Assembly (NCBI RefSeq): GCF_003207855.1
Contig: NZ_NKTZ01000001.1
Coordinates: 395,257-459,256 of the forward strand
DNA: 64,000 nt
Direction of reading: 5' to 3'
DNA from: Komagataeibacter rhaeticus
GTDB lineage: Bacteria > Pseudomonadota > Alphaproteobacteria > Acetobacterales > Acetobacteraceae
How positions within the stretch are numbered: the stretch's first letter is position 1; the number at the start of each line of letters is the position of its first letter. A model generated the notes under the pieces. It was not told where the DNA came from. It made no database searches and worked only from the letters and a program-made list of their open reading frames with translations. Shown here one piece after another: positions 7,570 through 17,147 of the stretch. Both the position numbers and the translations under genes were made by a program.

Positions 7570-9720
7570 ATGCCGCAACCGGATCATTCCACCGTCCCGC
7601 CCGGAACGGCGCGGCGCAGCGTCCTTGCGCAGATACGGTTTCCGGTCCTTGGGGTGCTGGCGGTTGCAGTAATGGCGCTGGTCATTTTCTGGTCGTGGGA
7701 CTGGTTCATTCCCATGGTGGAACGCCGGGCCGGGGCGGCACTGGGGCGCAGGGTTACGCTGGCGCACCTGCATGTGCGTATCGGGCGCGTGATCCGCATC
7801 ACGGCTGACGGGGTGAAGATTGACGAACCGGACGGCTTCACCACCCTGCCGCCATTTGCCACCGCCGACCACCTGATGGTGGGCCTCAACCTGTGGCACC
7901 TGCTGGGCGGGACGGTGGACCTGCCGGTCATCGCGCTGGACAGGCCGGTGGTGGAACTGAACGGGAAGCGTGATGGCACCGCCAACTACCAGTTCCCCGC
8001 CCGTGGCGGTGGCGGTTCGACCGCCATGCCGCGCATTGGCGAACTGGATATCGATGCGGGCCAGATGCATCTTGTCCATGCGGGCCTGCGCAGCGACATG
8101 CGCGCGCAGGTGCACACCACGCCGGGGCAGGGGGACGTGCAGCCCCGGATCGTGGCGGATGTGCGCGGCACCTATGCCGGGCAGGCCATGACCGGGCATT
8201 TCTCGGGCGGGGCGCTGGTCTCGCTGGCCGACCGGACCCGGCCGTATCCGGTTGATGTGGACGTGCGCCACGGCCCCACGCGGCTGACACTGGTGGGGAC
8301 GGTGGATGATCCGCTGTCCTTTGCGGGCGCGCGGCTTAAACTGACACTGGCCGGGCCGGACATGTCACTGCTCTATCCGCTGACGGGCGTGGTGATCCCC
8401 CAGACGCCCGCCTACCATGTGGCAGGCAGCCTGGATTACCATGACCAGCGCGTGCGCTTCCGTGATTTCGAGGGCGTGGTCGGTTCCAGCGACCTTGGCG
8501 GCACGTTGAGTGCGGACCCCCACCAGACCGTGACGTTTGTCGATACCGACCTGCATTCACGCCATGTGGACCTGGCGGATCTGGGCGGGTTCTTTGGTGC
8601 GACGCCGGGCGAGCATCCCTCCACCACGCAGCAGGCGGCGGAGGAAAAGGCGCATGCGGCGAGTGGCGCCGTACTGCCCACCACGCCCATCAACATGCCC
8701 CGGCTCAAGGCGACCAATGTTCACCTTGCCTATCATGGTGATCATATCGAAAACCGCCATACCCCGCTCGACAACATCGACGTGCTGGCGGATATCCGCG
8801 ACGGCACGATCGATGTCCATCATCTCAACTTTGCCGTGGGCAAGGGCACGCTGGCCAGCAGCGGCACCTTCGTGCCGCAGGGCGATGGCATGGATGCGCG
8901 CATCCGCATCGACATGGAGCAGATCGACCTGGCCCGCCTGATGCAGTCCATGGGGCACAACCTGCATGGGCAGGGGATCATTGGCGGCCATATCGTGGTG
9001 CATGGCCATGGCCGGTCGCTGGCCCAGATTGTGGGCAATGGCGATGGCGGCATTACCATGGCGCTGGATGACGGGGGTGATATTTCCGCAATCCTGCCCG
9101 ACCTGCTGGGGCTGGAACTGGGCAAGGCGCTGCTTTCCGCGCTGGGCCTGCCCGCCCGGACCGACCTGAAATGCCTGATTGCCGACATGCCCCTGCAGGA
9201 TGGTGTGTTCCACACCCGTACCCTGCTGCTGGAAACGGGTGATACCCGCACCGTGGGCAGTGGTGACATCCGGTTCAGCAACAATACCATCGACTACAGG
9301 CTGCTGACGCATTCGCGGCACTTCGCCATCGCGTCCTTCCCCGGTCCGCTTTACATCACCGGGCCGCTCAAGGACCCCAGCATACGGCCGGGGGCGGAAA
9401 TCATTGGCCGGGCCGTGGCGTCGGTGCTGACGGGTTTCGTGTTCTCGCCTGTCGGCCTGCTGCCCACCATTGAAGGGGGGGTGGGCAGGAACTCATCGTG
9501 CGCCAGTGCCATCCGGGAGGTAAACGAGAACCCGGCCGCGGGCATTGCCCCCCATGCTTCCCACCCGGTGCGCCATGGCGCGCATGGCCGGAGCATTTCC
9601 GCCCGGCACGGCGCGACAGCGGACCATACGGATGGCGGCGGGAGCGGTGCGAACGGGCTGGGTGCCGCCGAACGCGCGCGCATCCGCGCGGCCTGGGCGC
9701 GCAAGATGGCAGCGCACTGA
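7570..9720 (+). CDS. AsmA family protein
   Basis: A 716-residue protein with one N-terminal transmembrane helix (FPVLGVLAVAVMALVIFW, about residues 25-42) and a large periplasmic beta-rich part. It has the AsmA-style N-terminus (RAGAALGRRVTLAHLHVRIGRVIRI) and the family's C-terminal portion with GNGDGGITMALDDG around residue 490. AsmA-like proteins are inner-membrane anchored, TamB-related proteins linked to envelope assembly and lipid transport. The last 70 residues are low-complexity, His/Ala/Arg-rich and unlike the core. The ATG has AAGGAG upstream. Confidence 0.88.
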   Translation: MPQPDHSTVPPGTARRSVLAQIRFPVLGVLAVAVMALVIFWSWDWFIPMVERRAGAALGRRVTLAHLHVRIGRVIRITADGVKIDEPDGFTTLPPFATADHLMVGLNLWHLLGGTVDLPVIALDRPVVELNGKRDGTANYQFPARGGGGSTAMPRIGELDIDAGQMHLVHAGLRSDMRAQVHTTPGQGDVQPRIVADVRGTYAGQAMTGHFSGGALVSLADRTRPYPVDVDVRHGPTRLTLVGTVDDPLSFAGARLKLTLAGPDMSLLYPLTGVVIPQTPAYHVAGSLDYHDQRVRFRDFEGVVGSSDLGGTLSADPHQTVTFVDTDLHSRHVDLADLGGFFGATPGEHPSTTQQAAEEKAHAASGAVLPTTPINMPRLKATNVHLAYHGDHIENRHTPLDNIDVLADIRDGTIDVHHLNFAVGKGTLASSGTFVPQGDGMDARIRIDMEQIDLARLMQSMGHNLHGQGIIGGHIVVHGHGRSLAQIVGNGDGGITMALDDGGDISAILPDLLGLELGKALLSALGLPARTDLKCLIADMPLQDGVFHTRTLLLETGDTRTVGSGDIRFSNNTIDYRLLTHSRHFAIASFPGPLYITGPLKDPSIRPGAEIIGRAVASVLTGFVFSPVGLLPTIEGGVGRNSSCASAIREVNENPAAGIAPHASHPVRHGAHGRSISARHGATADHTDGGGSGANGLGAAERARIRAAWARKMAAH

Positions 9721-9815
9721 AGGATGGAATCCCCGCTTGACCATGCGGGGCATTTCGGCAAAAAGGGACGGGTGCAGCAGGCAACCCGCAACAGGCGGGC
9801 CACGCCTGTCGCCAT

Positions 9816-9890
9816 GCCGGGTTAGCACAGTGGTAGTGCAGCGGTTTTGTAAACCGAAGGCCGGGGGTTCAAATCCCTCACCCGGCACCA
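9816..9890 (+). tRNA. tRNA-Thr (anticodon TGT)
   Basis: A 75-nt cloverleaf including an encoded CCA. The acceptor stem is GCCGGGT/ACCCGGC, the D stem GCAC/GTGC, the anticodon loop TTTGTAA, and the T loop TTCAAAT. The outermost pair of the anticodon stem is a G-A mismatch (27-43). It reads ACA and, by wobble, other ACN codons. Confidence 0.95.
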
Positions 9891-9910
9891 GACTTCCATC
9901 CTGAAAATCA

Positions 9911-9990
9911 TGAAGAAGTTTTTGGTGAGGCTTTTTCCCAAAAGCTTCAGGAAACACCGCCTTTCCTGAACAGGGCGGTGCCCGATACAT
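9911..9990 (+). repeat. Dispersed two-hairpin intergenic repeat, copy D
   Basis: AAGTTTTTGGTGAGGCTTTTT, then CAAAAGCTTC and an ACCGCCTTTCCTG/CAGGGCGGTG hairpin. The second stem keeps its pairing through matching changes on both arms. It starts 20 bases after tRNA-Thr. Confidence 0.7.
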
Positions 9991-10012
9991 CCGTTATTGC
10001 CAAAGCAGGCAT

Positions 10013-10570
10013 TTACGCAAAAATCCGCTCCATCCACGCTTCCACCGTATCGCCGCTGCTGATGGCGGGGTCGATCAGCCCATCGACCATGAAGGTAGGG
10101 GAGACGTGAATGCCGTTCTGGCGGGAATATCTGCACTGCCACTTGATGGCCTTCTGCAAGTCCGGCACGGCAAACGCCGCCGCCAGTTCAAGCCCGCTAT
10201 AGCGTTCGATCCGCTTTATGATGTCGTTGGGTGTCGCATCCATGTTGGGGCCGGCACAGTGGTCGGTGAACTCGAATTCCTCCCGGTGCGCGCCCACGGC
10301 GGCCATGACAGTGCGGGCGGCCTCACGCCCGCCCTCCAGTGTTGCGGCCGCAAGGATGCAGCGCACGATCACACCAGAGAACATATGCCACGGCTGGGAC
10401 TGCAGGCGGATTTTGATGGTGATCCGCCCTTCCCCCGCGCGCGCCAGCAGGTCCGGCAGCTTGTCGAACGCGCGCACCGAGAACGGGCAGGTCGGTTCCA
10501 GAAAGGCTTCAAAAACCCTGGGGCCATGCCCCCATTCAAGCGGGGCAACGCGCAGTGGGGTGGCGGGCAT
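10013..10570 (-). CDS. Cytoplasmic DsbA/thioredoxin-fold protein
   Basis: A 185-residue protein with a DsbA-like plan: strand VFEAFLEPTCPFS with Cys28 in a CPFS motif (only one redox cysteine of the usual CxxC), a helical insert, and a C-terminal cis-Pro region HVSPTFMVDGLID. There is no signal peptide, so it is probably cytoplasmic. Such single-cysteine members act as reductases, isomerases or glutathione-linked enzymes. The ATG at 10570 has AGGGAG ten bases upstream, and an upstream ATG at 10600 is also possible. Substrate unknown. Confidence 0.75.
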   Translation of the reverse strand: MPATPLRVAPLEWGHGPRVFEAFLEPTCPFSVRAFDKLPDLLARAGEGRITIKIRLQSQPWHMFSGVIVRCILAAATLEGGREAARTVMAAVGAHREEFEFTDHCAGPNMDATPNDIIKRIERYSGLELAAAFAVPDLQKAIKWQCRYSRQNGIHVSPTFMVDGLIDPAISSGDTVEAWMERIFA

Positions 10571-10724
10571 GGTCAGGGTTCTCCCTTTGATGGTCGGCAT
10601 CCCGGTCGTGTGTCACACGGTACGGTGGCATGGCGCGGAGTCTGCCGTGGTTGCGGGCATATAGGCAATCCCCCTGAAAGCCTGCATAAGGAGAATGTTT
10701 CCCTGTTTCCGTCCGGTGAGAATC

Positions 10725-12089
10725 ATGTCCCGCTCCCTTTTGCTCAAGAATGCACTGCGTCTGGTCACGATGGATGCGCAGAGACGCGAAATCGAAGGTG
10801 GATGGATACTGGTCCGTGACCGGCAGGTGGCGGCCATCGGCACCCCCGCCGATCCGCTGCCCGTGGCGGACGAGGTGCTGGACATGACCGGCCATGTGGT
10901 GATGCCGGGTCTGGTCAATACCCACCACCATATGTACCAGACACTCACGCGCGCCATCCCGGCGGCACAGGATGCCTCGCTGTTCGGGTGGTTGCAGGCG
11001 CTCTATCCCATATGGGCGGGGCTGACGCCCGAGATGATCCGCGTTTCCGCCTGCACCGCCATGACGGAACTGCTGTGGTCAGGCTGTACCACCACCAGTG
11101 ATCATCTCTACTTGTTCCCCAACGGGGCGCGGCTGGATGACGAGATCGAGGCGGCAGCGCAGATGGGTATGCGCTTTCATGCCGCGCGCGGGGCGATGAG
11201 CGTGGGGGAAAGCCAGGGCGGCCTGCCGCCGGACCGTGTGGTGGAGGATGAGGACACCATTCTGGCCGATACCCGGCGCGTGATCGAAACCTATCATGAC
11301 CCGGCCCGCTTTTCGATGCTGCGGGTGGTGGTGGCGCCGTGTTCGCCCTTTTCCGTCAGTCGTGACCTCATGCGCAATGCTGCTGCCCTTGCACGGGCAA
11401 CCGGCACCATGCTGCATACCCATCTGGCCGAGAATGCCAGCGACATTGCCTACAGCCGCGAAAAATTCAACATGACCCCCGCCGAATATGCCGAGGATAC
11501 CGGCTGGGTGGGCCACGACGTATGGCATGCGCACTGCGTGCGGCTGGATGATGCGGGCATTCACCGCTTTGGTGCGACGCATACGGGCATGGCCCACTGT
11601 CCGTGTTCCAACATGCGGCTGGGGTCCGGCATTGCGCCGGTGCGTCGCATGGTGGCAGCGGGCATGCGGGTGGGGCTGGGGGTGGATGGCTCAGCCTCCA
11701 ACGATGGTAGCCACATGCTGGGCGAGGCCCGGCAGGCCATGCTGCTGGGCCGCCTGCTGGAAACGGAGGACAACCGCCCGATGATGCAGGCGCGCGAAGT
11801 GCTGGAACTGGCCACGCGCGGCGGTGCCAGCGTTCTGGGGCGTGATGACATAGGGCATCTTGCCCCGGGCATGGCGGCCGATATCGTGGCGTTTGACCTG
11901 CGCGGGATCGACCATGCCGGTGCCCAGTCGGACCCTGTGGCCGCCCTGGTGTTCTGCACGCCGGGGCGGGTGGCATGCAGCATTGTCAATGGCCGGGTGC
12001 TGATCCGTGACGGGGTGTTTACCGCGCATGATCCCGCCCTGCTGGCCCGGCGGCATAATGAACTGGCCCGTCAGCTATTGCAGGGCTGA
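10725..12089 (+). CDS. Amidohydrolase, probably 8-oxoguanine deaminase
   Basis: A 454-residue member of the ATZ/TRZ-like amidohydrolases. Metal ligands are visible: the HxH motif in NTHHHMYQ, the His of HTHLAEN, the His of WHAHCVRLD and the Asp of LGVDGSASNDGSHM. The stretch GMRFHAARGAMSVGESQGG is characteristic of 8-oxoguanine deaminases (Pseudomonas type), which convert 8-oxoguanine to uric acid; hydroxy-triazine or other aminopurine substrates cannot be excluded. The start at 10725 has GGTGAG upstream. An ATG 30 bases earlier has AAGGAG too close to use. It is divergent from the DsbA-like gene. Confidence 0.82.
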   Translation: MSRSLLLKNALRLVTMDAQRREIEGGWILVRDRQVAAIGTPADPLPVADEVLDMTGHVVMPGLVNTHHHMYQTLTRAIPAAQDASLFGWLQALYPIWAGLTPEMIRVSACTAMTELLWSGCTTTSDHLYLFPNGARLDDEIEAAAQMGMRFHAARGAMSVGESQGGLPPDRVVEDEDTILADTRRVIETYHDPARFSMLRVVVAPCSPFSVSRDLMRNAAALARATGTMLHTHLAENASDIAYSREKFNMTPAEYAEDTGWVGHDVWHAHCVRLDDAGIHRFGATHTGMAHCPCSNMRLGSGIAPVRRMVAAGMRVGLGVDGSASNDGSHMLGEARQAMLLGRLLETEDNRPMMQAREVLELATRGGASVLGRDDIGHLAPGMAADIVAFDLRGIDHAGAQSDPVAALVFCTPGRVACSIVNGRVLIRDGVFTAHDPALLARRHNELARQLLQG

Positions 12090-12153
12090 CCGGGCCGCGG
12101 GCCACTCCACGGCCTGTTTACAGGTCCTGTTCAGGAACCATCCCGGGATTATC

Positions 12154-12235
12154 AAGAAATTCCTGGTGAAGCTTTTTTCAAAAGGCATCATGGAACGCCG
12201 CCTTTTTAGGAAAAGGCAGCATCCGGAAATTTTTT
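12154..12235 (+). repeat. Dispersed two-hairpin intergenic repeat, copy E
   Basis: AAATTCCTGGTGAAGCTTTTTT, CAAAAGG, then GAACGCCGCCTTTTTAGG pairing imperfectly with AAAAGGCAGC, ending CCGGAAATTTTTTATTTT. It is located between the convergent ends of the amidohydrolase and SDR genes, where it could also serve as a terminator. Confidence 0.7.
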
Positions 12236-12268
12236 ATTTTCATCTACCCACGGGTTATTTTTAAACAC

Positions 12269-13084
12269 CTAGCGTCGGGGGGGCGACAGGCGGCGCAGGT
12301 AGGCGCGGTAGCCCCGCCGGCCCAGCATCTTCATGATGGGCAGGCTCAGGTTGAGCAGCGGCATGGAGGCAAGGCAGGCATGGGTGAACAGTTTGTCGAA
12401 TACGGAACTGAAGCGCTCGCGGCTGCGATGTTTACAGCATTCAAGGATGCGCCGGGCCGTGACATCAGGTTCCTGCGGCGGGTCAATGAAATTGTAGATC
12501 GAGCCACCGGCGTTCATTTCCCGGCTTAGCATGGGGGTGTTGACGCTGGCGGGATAAAGGGAAGAAACCTGTATGCGCCGGGGCCGGAGTTCCTGTTCCA
12601 GCGCGCGGGCAAAGCCGCGCAGGCCGAATTTTGCCGCCGTGTAGACACTGCTGCCCGCCAGCGGAAAGACCGCCGCCATCGAGTTGACGAACACGATATG
12701 CCCGCCGTCGCGCATTGTGGGCAGCAGGGCATTGGTCAGTTCGATCGGGGCAACCAGATCCACCGCGATCTGGTCGGCCGTGACCGCGCTGTCCAGTTCA
12801 CCCACGCTCTGCGGGGTAATCACGCCCGCGCAATGCACCAGTACGTCTATGGCAGGCGCATGGCTGGCAATGACGGGTGCGGCCGCGCGGATGCTGTTGC
12901 CGTCCGTCAGGTCACAGGGGACAATGGTGACGGCGGGCAGGTCCACCGTGCCCTGGCGTGAAAGGATGATGACCCTGTAACCACACCCCAGCATGCGCCG
13001 GACCAGTGCACGCCCGATTCCGCCCGTTGCCCCCGTTACCACCGCAACCCGACCGGGCCTGTCGTTTAAATCACTATTTTCCAA
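12269..13084 (-). CDS. Short-chain dehydrogenase/reductase
   Basis: A classical SDR with the nucleotide-binding motif TGATGGIG near the N-terminus, the HCAGVIT segment, catalytic Ser in FVNSMAAVF and the YTAAK active-site motif. The C-terminal extension is basic and hydrophobic (MPLLNLSLPIMKMLGRRGYRAYL), suggesting membrane association. Substrate unknown. The start is uncertain: no ATG lies just upstream of the Rossmann core, so a TTG at 13084 is taken (271 residues). The same frame stays open far upstream to 13537, but that part has no SDR-like sequence. Confidence 0.75.
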   Translation of the reverse strand: MENSDLNDRPGRVAVVTGATGGIGRALVRRMLGCGYRVIILSRQGTVDLPAVTIVPCDLTDGNSIRAAAPVIASHAPAIDVLVHCAGVITPQSVGELDSAVTADQIAVDLVAPIELTNALLPTMRDGGHIVFVNSMAAVFPLAGSSVYTAAKFGLRGFARALEQELRPRRIQVSSLYPASVNTPMLSREMNAGGSIYNFIDPPQEPDVTARRILECCKHRSRERFSSVFDKLFTHACLASMPLLNLSLPIMKMLGRRGYRAYLRRLSPPRR

Positions 13085-13815
13085 CGATCTGCATACTTCC
13101 CTGACCGCAACGCCTGTCGTAGCGCCTGATACGCGCCAGACCGGATAGTCCGCAAGATGTTTTCCCGTTGCCTGACCGGGGCCATGGTATCGGCAATGGA
13201 ATAATCCGTCGATAACCCGCGATGGCGACCATCGGTAAGCGTAAGCGGATGCGTTTATGGGGAAACGGGATGGTGGCGAAGGAAACGGGATCAGCATGAC
13301 ACGCCTGCCGGTTCCATAGTCAGGAAAGGCTTGGACAGCGGCCGCGCCAGACTCGATGACCTTCCCGATATCCCGTTGTGGATTTTGGCTGGAAAGGGAT
13401 ACGCATCGGACGCCTGACCTCAATGGCCTGTCGCTGCTGTCATCCATCTGGATCGAGTGCTGACAGCCACCAATGTCCGAAGATGGAATGTTCTTCCGCA
13501 GGAAATCGGATGCTCCGTGTAATGCAAATTCTTTCATCTACACGGATAAAGAATTTCACAACTACTATAAAAAATTATTATTCATAATAATAAATTTTTA
13601 TTATGATTTCAGTATATTTGTTCTGAAAGAATTTATAAACAGCTTTCTGCAAAAAAATATCTACAATAAAGGCTCTTCCCTACCTGCGGTGCGAGATGGC
13701 AGTCGGAAGGGCCGTTGGCAGAGGCTGGCGTGCTGACCCTATGGCATCATGAAGAGCATGACATCATGCTCTCGAGGCAATGGAAATCTTTTTGACAATT
13801 TTAAATGGAATATCT
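13085..13815. other. Long intergenic region with an AT-rich block
   Basis: About 730 bases between the SDR gene and tRNA-Ser. The segment around 13540-13670 is strongly AT-rich (runs such as AAAAAATTATTATTC and TAATAAATTTTTATTATG), unlike the rest of the window. A plus-strand frame (13473-13736) crosses it, but its lysine/tyrosine/isoleucine-rich content follows from base composition, so it is not called. The block may be a promoter region or a remnant of transferred DNA. Confidence 0.5.
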
Positions 13816-13906
13816 TGGCGGAGAGAGTGGGATTCGAACCCACGGTACGCTATTAACGTACACACGCTTTCCAAGCGTGCGCCTTAAGCCGCTCGGCCAT
13901 CTCTCC
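13816..13906 (-). tRNA. tRNA-Ser (anticodon GGA)
   Basis: A 91-nt class II tRNA with encoded CCA. The acceptor stem is GGAGAGA/TCTCTCC. The anticodon loop sits in GCTTGGAAAGC, and a long variable arm (TACGTTAATAGCGTA) is typical of serine tRNAs. It reads TCC and TCT codons. Confidence 0.95.
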
Positions 13907-14005
13907 AGCCGCTACCGGATTCCAGACCATCCTGCGGATGGTGGTTCCCGATGCGGCGGAACATATCATCAAATTTTATTGGCGCAAGGGGAAAACGCCA
14001 CGCCC

Positions 14006-14041
14006 ATGCCATCTGCCCCGATTGCGCGGGGCAGGTGGCAT
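14006..14041 (-). terminator. Hairpin downstream of lepA
   Basis: ATGCCATCTGCCCC and GGGGCAGGTGGCAT pair over 14 positions (one G-U) around an eight-base loop. It begins nine bases after the lepA stop; a TTTTCCCC run lies about 11 bases beyond on the minus strand. Confidence 0.65.
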
Positions 14042-14050
14042 GACAGCGAC

Positions 14051-15856
14051 CTACTGGTCCATCTTGAGCGCGGCCAGGAAGGCGCTCTGCGGTATTTCCA
14101 CCTTGCCGAACTGGCGCATGCGCTTCTTGCCTTCCTTCTGCTTGTCCAGCAGCTTGCGCTTGCGCGAGATGTCGCCACCATAGCACTTGGCCGTCACGTC
14201 CTTGGACATGGCGCCAATGGTCTCGCGTGCGATGATGCGGCTGCCGATGGCGGCCTGCACCGCGATCTTGAACAGCTGGCGCGGGATCAGTTCCTTGAGC
14301 TTGGCGCAGATCGAGCGCCCGCGCGTCTCCGCGGCCGAACGGTGGGCGATGAACGACAGCGCATCCACCGGCTCCTGGTTGACAAGGATGGAGATGCGCA
14401 CAAGGTCGCTCTCTTCATACCCGTCCATCTGGTAGTCGAAGCTGGCATAGCCACGGGTGACCGATTTCAGGCGGTCATAGAAATCGAACACCACCTCGTT
14501 CAGGGGCAGGCGGTAGACCGCCATCGCGCGGTTGCCGACATAGGTCAGGTCCACCTGCATGCCGCGCCGTTCGCTGCACAGGGTCAGCACCGCGCCCAGA
14601 TATTCGTCCGGCACCATGATGGTGGCGCGGATCCACGGTTCCTCGATCTTCTCGATCAGGGACTGGTCGGGCATGTCGGCGGGGTTGTGCAGTTCCGCCT
14701 GCTCGCCATTGGTCAGCTGCATGCGGTACACCACCGACGGGGCGGTTGCGATCAGGTCCAGGTCGAATTCGCGGCTCAGCCGCTCCTGGATAATTTCCAG
14801 GTGCAGCAGCCCCAGGAAGCCGCAGCGGAAACCGAAGCCCAGGGCCGCCGATGTCTCGGCCTCGTAGTGGAAGGAGGCATCGTTCAGCCGCAGCTTGGCC
14901 AGACTGTCGCGCAGCTTTTCAAAATCATCGGCCACAATGGGGTACATCCCGCACCACACCACGGGGATGGAGGGCTTGAACCCCGCCAGTGGGGCATCGG
15001 CCGGGCGACGGTCATCGGTAATGGTATCGCCCACATTGGTATCGGCCACGGTCTTGATGGCGGCGTTGATGTAGCCGATCTCACCCGGGCCCAGTTCGGC
15101 CACATTGGTCATGCGCGGCGCGAACACGCCCACCTGATCCACCAGATGCACCACGCCGGTGGACATCATGCGGATGCGCATGCCGCGTTTCAGACGGCCT
15201 TCCTTCACCCGCACCAGCGTGATGACGCCCAGATACGGATCGTACCAGCTATCGACCAGCAGGGCCTTGAGCGGGGCCTCGGCATCGCCCGTGGGGGGCG
15301 GCAGGCGCTTGACCAGCGCTTCCAGCACGGCTTCGATGTTCAGCCCGGTCTTGGCCGAGACCTCCACCGCGTCATCGGCGGGAATGCCCACCACTTCCTC
15401 GATCTGTTCCTTCACACGCGGGCAGTCGGCGGCGGGCAGGTCCACCTTGTTCAGCACCGGCACGATCTCGTGGTTGGCGTCGATGGCCTGGTACACATTG
15501 GCCAGTGTCTGTGCTTCCACCCCCTGGGATGCATCGACCACCAGCAGCGAGCCTTCGCACGCGGCAAGCGACCGGCTGACCTCATAGGCAAAATCCACAT
15601 GGCCCGGCGTGTCCATCAGGTTCAGGACATAGGTCCTGCCGTCTTCAGCAGGGTAGGTCAGGCGCACGGTCTGCGCCTTGATGGTGATGCCGCGTTCACG
15701 TTCCAGGTCCATGTTGTCCAGGACCTGATTGGTCATTTCCCGCTGGGTCAGCGCGCCGCAGGCCTGGATCAGGCGGTCGGCCAGGGTGGATTTCCCGTGG
15801 TCGATATGCGCGATGATCGAGAAATTGCGGATCAGGGAGAGGGGCGTGTCGGTCAT
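14051..15856 (-). CDS. lepA: Translation elongation factor 4 (LepA)
   Basis: A 601-residue translational GTPase, the usual LepA length. GTPase motifs are in order: [14 protein letters not shown] (P-loop, about residues 15-28), [18 protein letters not shown] and NKVDLP, followed by the LepA-specific C-terminal domain ending [17 protein letters not shown]. It is thought to rescue or back-translocate stalled ribosomes. The start MTDTPLS at 15856 is chosen because GTPase motifs begin right after; a longer frame upstream overlaps the next gene and lacks conserved sequence. Confidence 0.96.
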   Translation of the reverse strand: MTDTPLSLIRNFSIIAHIDHGKSTLADRLIQACGALTQREMTNQVLDNMDLERERGITIKAQTVRLTYPAEDGRTYVLNLMDTPGHVDFAYEVSRSLAACEGSLLVVDASQGVEAQTLANVYQAIDANHEIVPVLNKVDLPAADCPRVKEQIEEVVGIPADDAVEVSAKTGLNIEAVLEALVKRLPPPTGDAEAPLKALLVDSWYDPYLGVITLVRVKEGRLKRGMRIRMMSTGVVHLVDQVGVFAPRMTNVAELGPGEIGYINAAIKTVADTNVGDTITDDRRPADAPLAGFKPSIPVVWCGMYPIVADDFEKLRDSLAKLRLNDASFHYEAETSAALGFGFRCGFLGLLHLEIIQERLSREFDLDLIATAPSVVYRMQLTNGEQAELHNPADMPDQSLIEKIEEPWIRATIMVPDEYLGAVLTLCSERRGMQVDLTYVGNRAMAVYRLPLNEVVFDFYDRLKSVTRGYASFDYQMDGYEESDLVRISILVNQEPVDALSFIAHRSAAETRGRSICAKLKELIPRQLFKIAVQAAIGSRIIARETIGAMSKDVTAKCYGGDISRKRKLLDKQKEGKKRMRQFGKVEIPQSAFLAALKMDQ

Positions 15857-15950
15857 GGGCGAGACATAGTTGAAAATCGGGAGAAAGTCAGCCGCTACCT
15901 GCGGCCCGCATGCAAAATATCCGCATGCCTGCCGGGGGGGGCGGGGCAGG

Positions 15951-16622
15951 TTACATGCAGGCCATCGTGATGCGGTGGATACGGGTCGCGCCATCCAGGA
16001 TGATTTCCTCCCCCTCTATGGCGGCAAGTCCCTTTATGCGCACAAGTTCGTGCACGGGGGCGGTGGCCGGTGCATCATGCCAGCGCTCCGTCACCATGCC
16101 GCAGCAGGCCGTGCCCTGCGGGGTATGCAGCAGCACCCGGTCATGCACCCGGATCGCGGCGGTGGGGGAGACGACCAGCGTGCCACCCTTGCGAAAGATC
16201 GGCTCCATGGTGTCGCAATCCACATGCACGGCATAGGAATGGTGGTCCGCCATGCCGTGGAATTCCCATTTCTCCCACCGTTCGCCTTCGGGCAGTCCGG
16301 TTTCATCAAACAGTTCGGGATGGGCGAGCTGGGAAAAGGGCGCGATCTTCAGGTGCGAATGATGCGCCCTGTTCGTGGTTTCGGGGTCGTGATGGCCCGA
16401 CAGCAGGCGGCTGAAGCCCTCGAAGGAGATGCCGGTGGCCGACAGCGTGCGTGCAAGGCTTTCCGTGCCCGGCCAGCGCGGCCGCCCTGAAGGCGTGATC
16501 CGTTTGGAGGGGTTGAAGGTCGTGCTGTCCAGTCCCGCCGCGCGGGCCAGGCCGGAGGGGGTCAGCCCCCGTTCGGCGGCCAGGCGGTCGATGGCGCGCC
16601 AGATGTCGTCATGGCTGATCAT
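15951..16622 (-). CDS. S24/LexA-fold transcriptional regulator lacking the protease dyad
   Basis: A 223-residue protein with an N-terminal helix-turn-helix ([19 protein letters not shown], residues 9-27) and a C-terminal S24 signal-peptidase-like fold ([10 protein letters not shown], residues 135-143). In LexA/CI-type proteins the motif is normally DSMEP and the serine is the nucleophile; here it is Thr138. The usual lysine (typically GEVMAK) is replaced by GTACCG around residues 170-175. It therefore probably binds DNA or a partner but cannot cleave itself. Its ATG overlaps the stop of the upstream small gene (ATGA), so the two are translationally coupled. Confidence 0.8.
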   Translation of the reverse strand: MISHDDIWRAIDRLAAERGLTPSGLARAAGLDSTTFNPSKRITPSGRPRWPGTESLARTLSATGISFEGFSRLLSGHHDPETTNRAHHSHLKIAPFSQLAHPELFDETGLPEGERWEKWEFHGMADHHSYAVHVDCDTMEPIFRKGGTLVVSPTAAIRVHDRVLLHTPQGTACCGMVTERWHDAPATAPVHELVRIKGLAAIEGEEIILDGATRIHRITMACM

Positions 16623-16840
16623 GTCGGCTGTTTCAGTATTTCCGTTCTGTGGCGTGCATGGCCCTGTGTGGTGATTGTATAGCGCTGGTCATCCCCGCTG
16701 CTGCTGGCCAGTCCCATGCCTTCCAGCCGGTGCAGGCATGGCGCATCCCCCACGCCCGCGGGGCGGCCGGCCTGCCCGCTTAGTTTCAGCCGGTGCAGCG
16801 CGGAGCGGCAGCAGGATTCAAGATAAGGTTCATTCCACAT
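16619..16840 (-). CDS. Small protein, possible winged-helix partner of the S24 regulator
   Basis: A 73-residue protein starting at MWNEPYLESC and ending in an ATGA overlap with the S24-like regulator. The C-terminal half (CLHRLEGMGLASSS then RYTITTQGHARH) has the helix plus wing pattern of small winged-helix DNA-binding proteins, an inference from sequence pattern only. It is rich in Cys near the N-terminus (CCRSALHRL). The ribosome site is weak. The pair may be a regulator and cofactor; no target is evident. Confidence 0.55.
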   Translation of the reverse strand: MWNEPYLESCCRSALHRLKLSGQAGRPAGVGDAPCLHRLEGMGLASSSGDDQRYTITTQGHARHRTEILKQPT

Positions 16841-17147
16841 GGGACCGCCAGGAAACAGGGGACAGCATGACCACCATCGCATGATGTTACTGCCAGCCGG
16901 GTTGGATAGATGTGGCGGATATGCTTGCTCCTGTCACATAGTGGCATTATTGCGGCATGTCCACCACGCGGGGCGGCATTGCCTGCATCAGAATGGTAGG
17001 TGGCATGTGCGCGGCGCGTTACGTTTTTCAGCAATTGATCCCTATATCCAGCGCGGGATGGTCGCGCATTGTCATATTTTCGACCGATCCCTGCCACAGG
17101 CTTACGCAGCATTCAGGTAGAAAACCCCTTTGACCAAGGTTGTGTCC
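16841..17147. other. Intergenic region between divergent genes
   Basis: About 307 bases separating the small winged-helix-like gene and the exported coiled-coil gene. It must hold promoters for both directions. No ORF or RNA gene is convincing; overall base composition is like the genome average. Confidence 0.5.

Noticed and set aside
13085..13537. N-terminal extension of the SDR frame
   Set aside because: No SDR-like sequence; SDR proteins begin shortly before the TGxxxGIG motif.
13473..13736. 87-codon frame in the AT-rich gap
   Set aside because: Its residues follow from AT-rich DNA and no ribosome site is present.
13805..15970. 721-codon plus-strand frame
   Set aside because: Antisense to lepA and crosses tRNA-Ser; His/Gln-rich content is typical of high-GC antisense frames.
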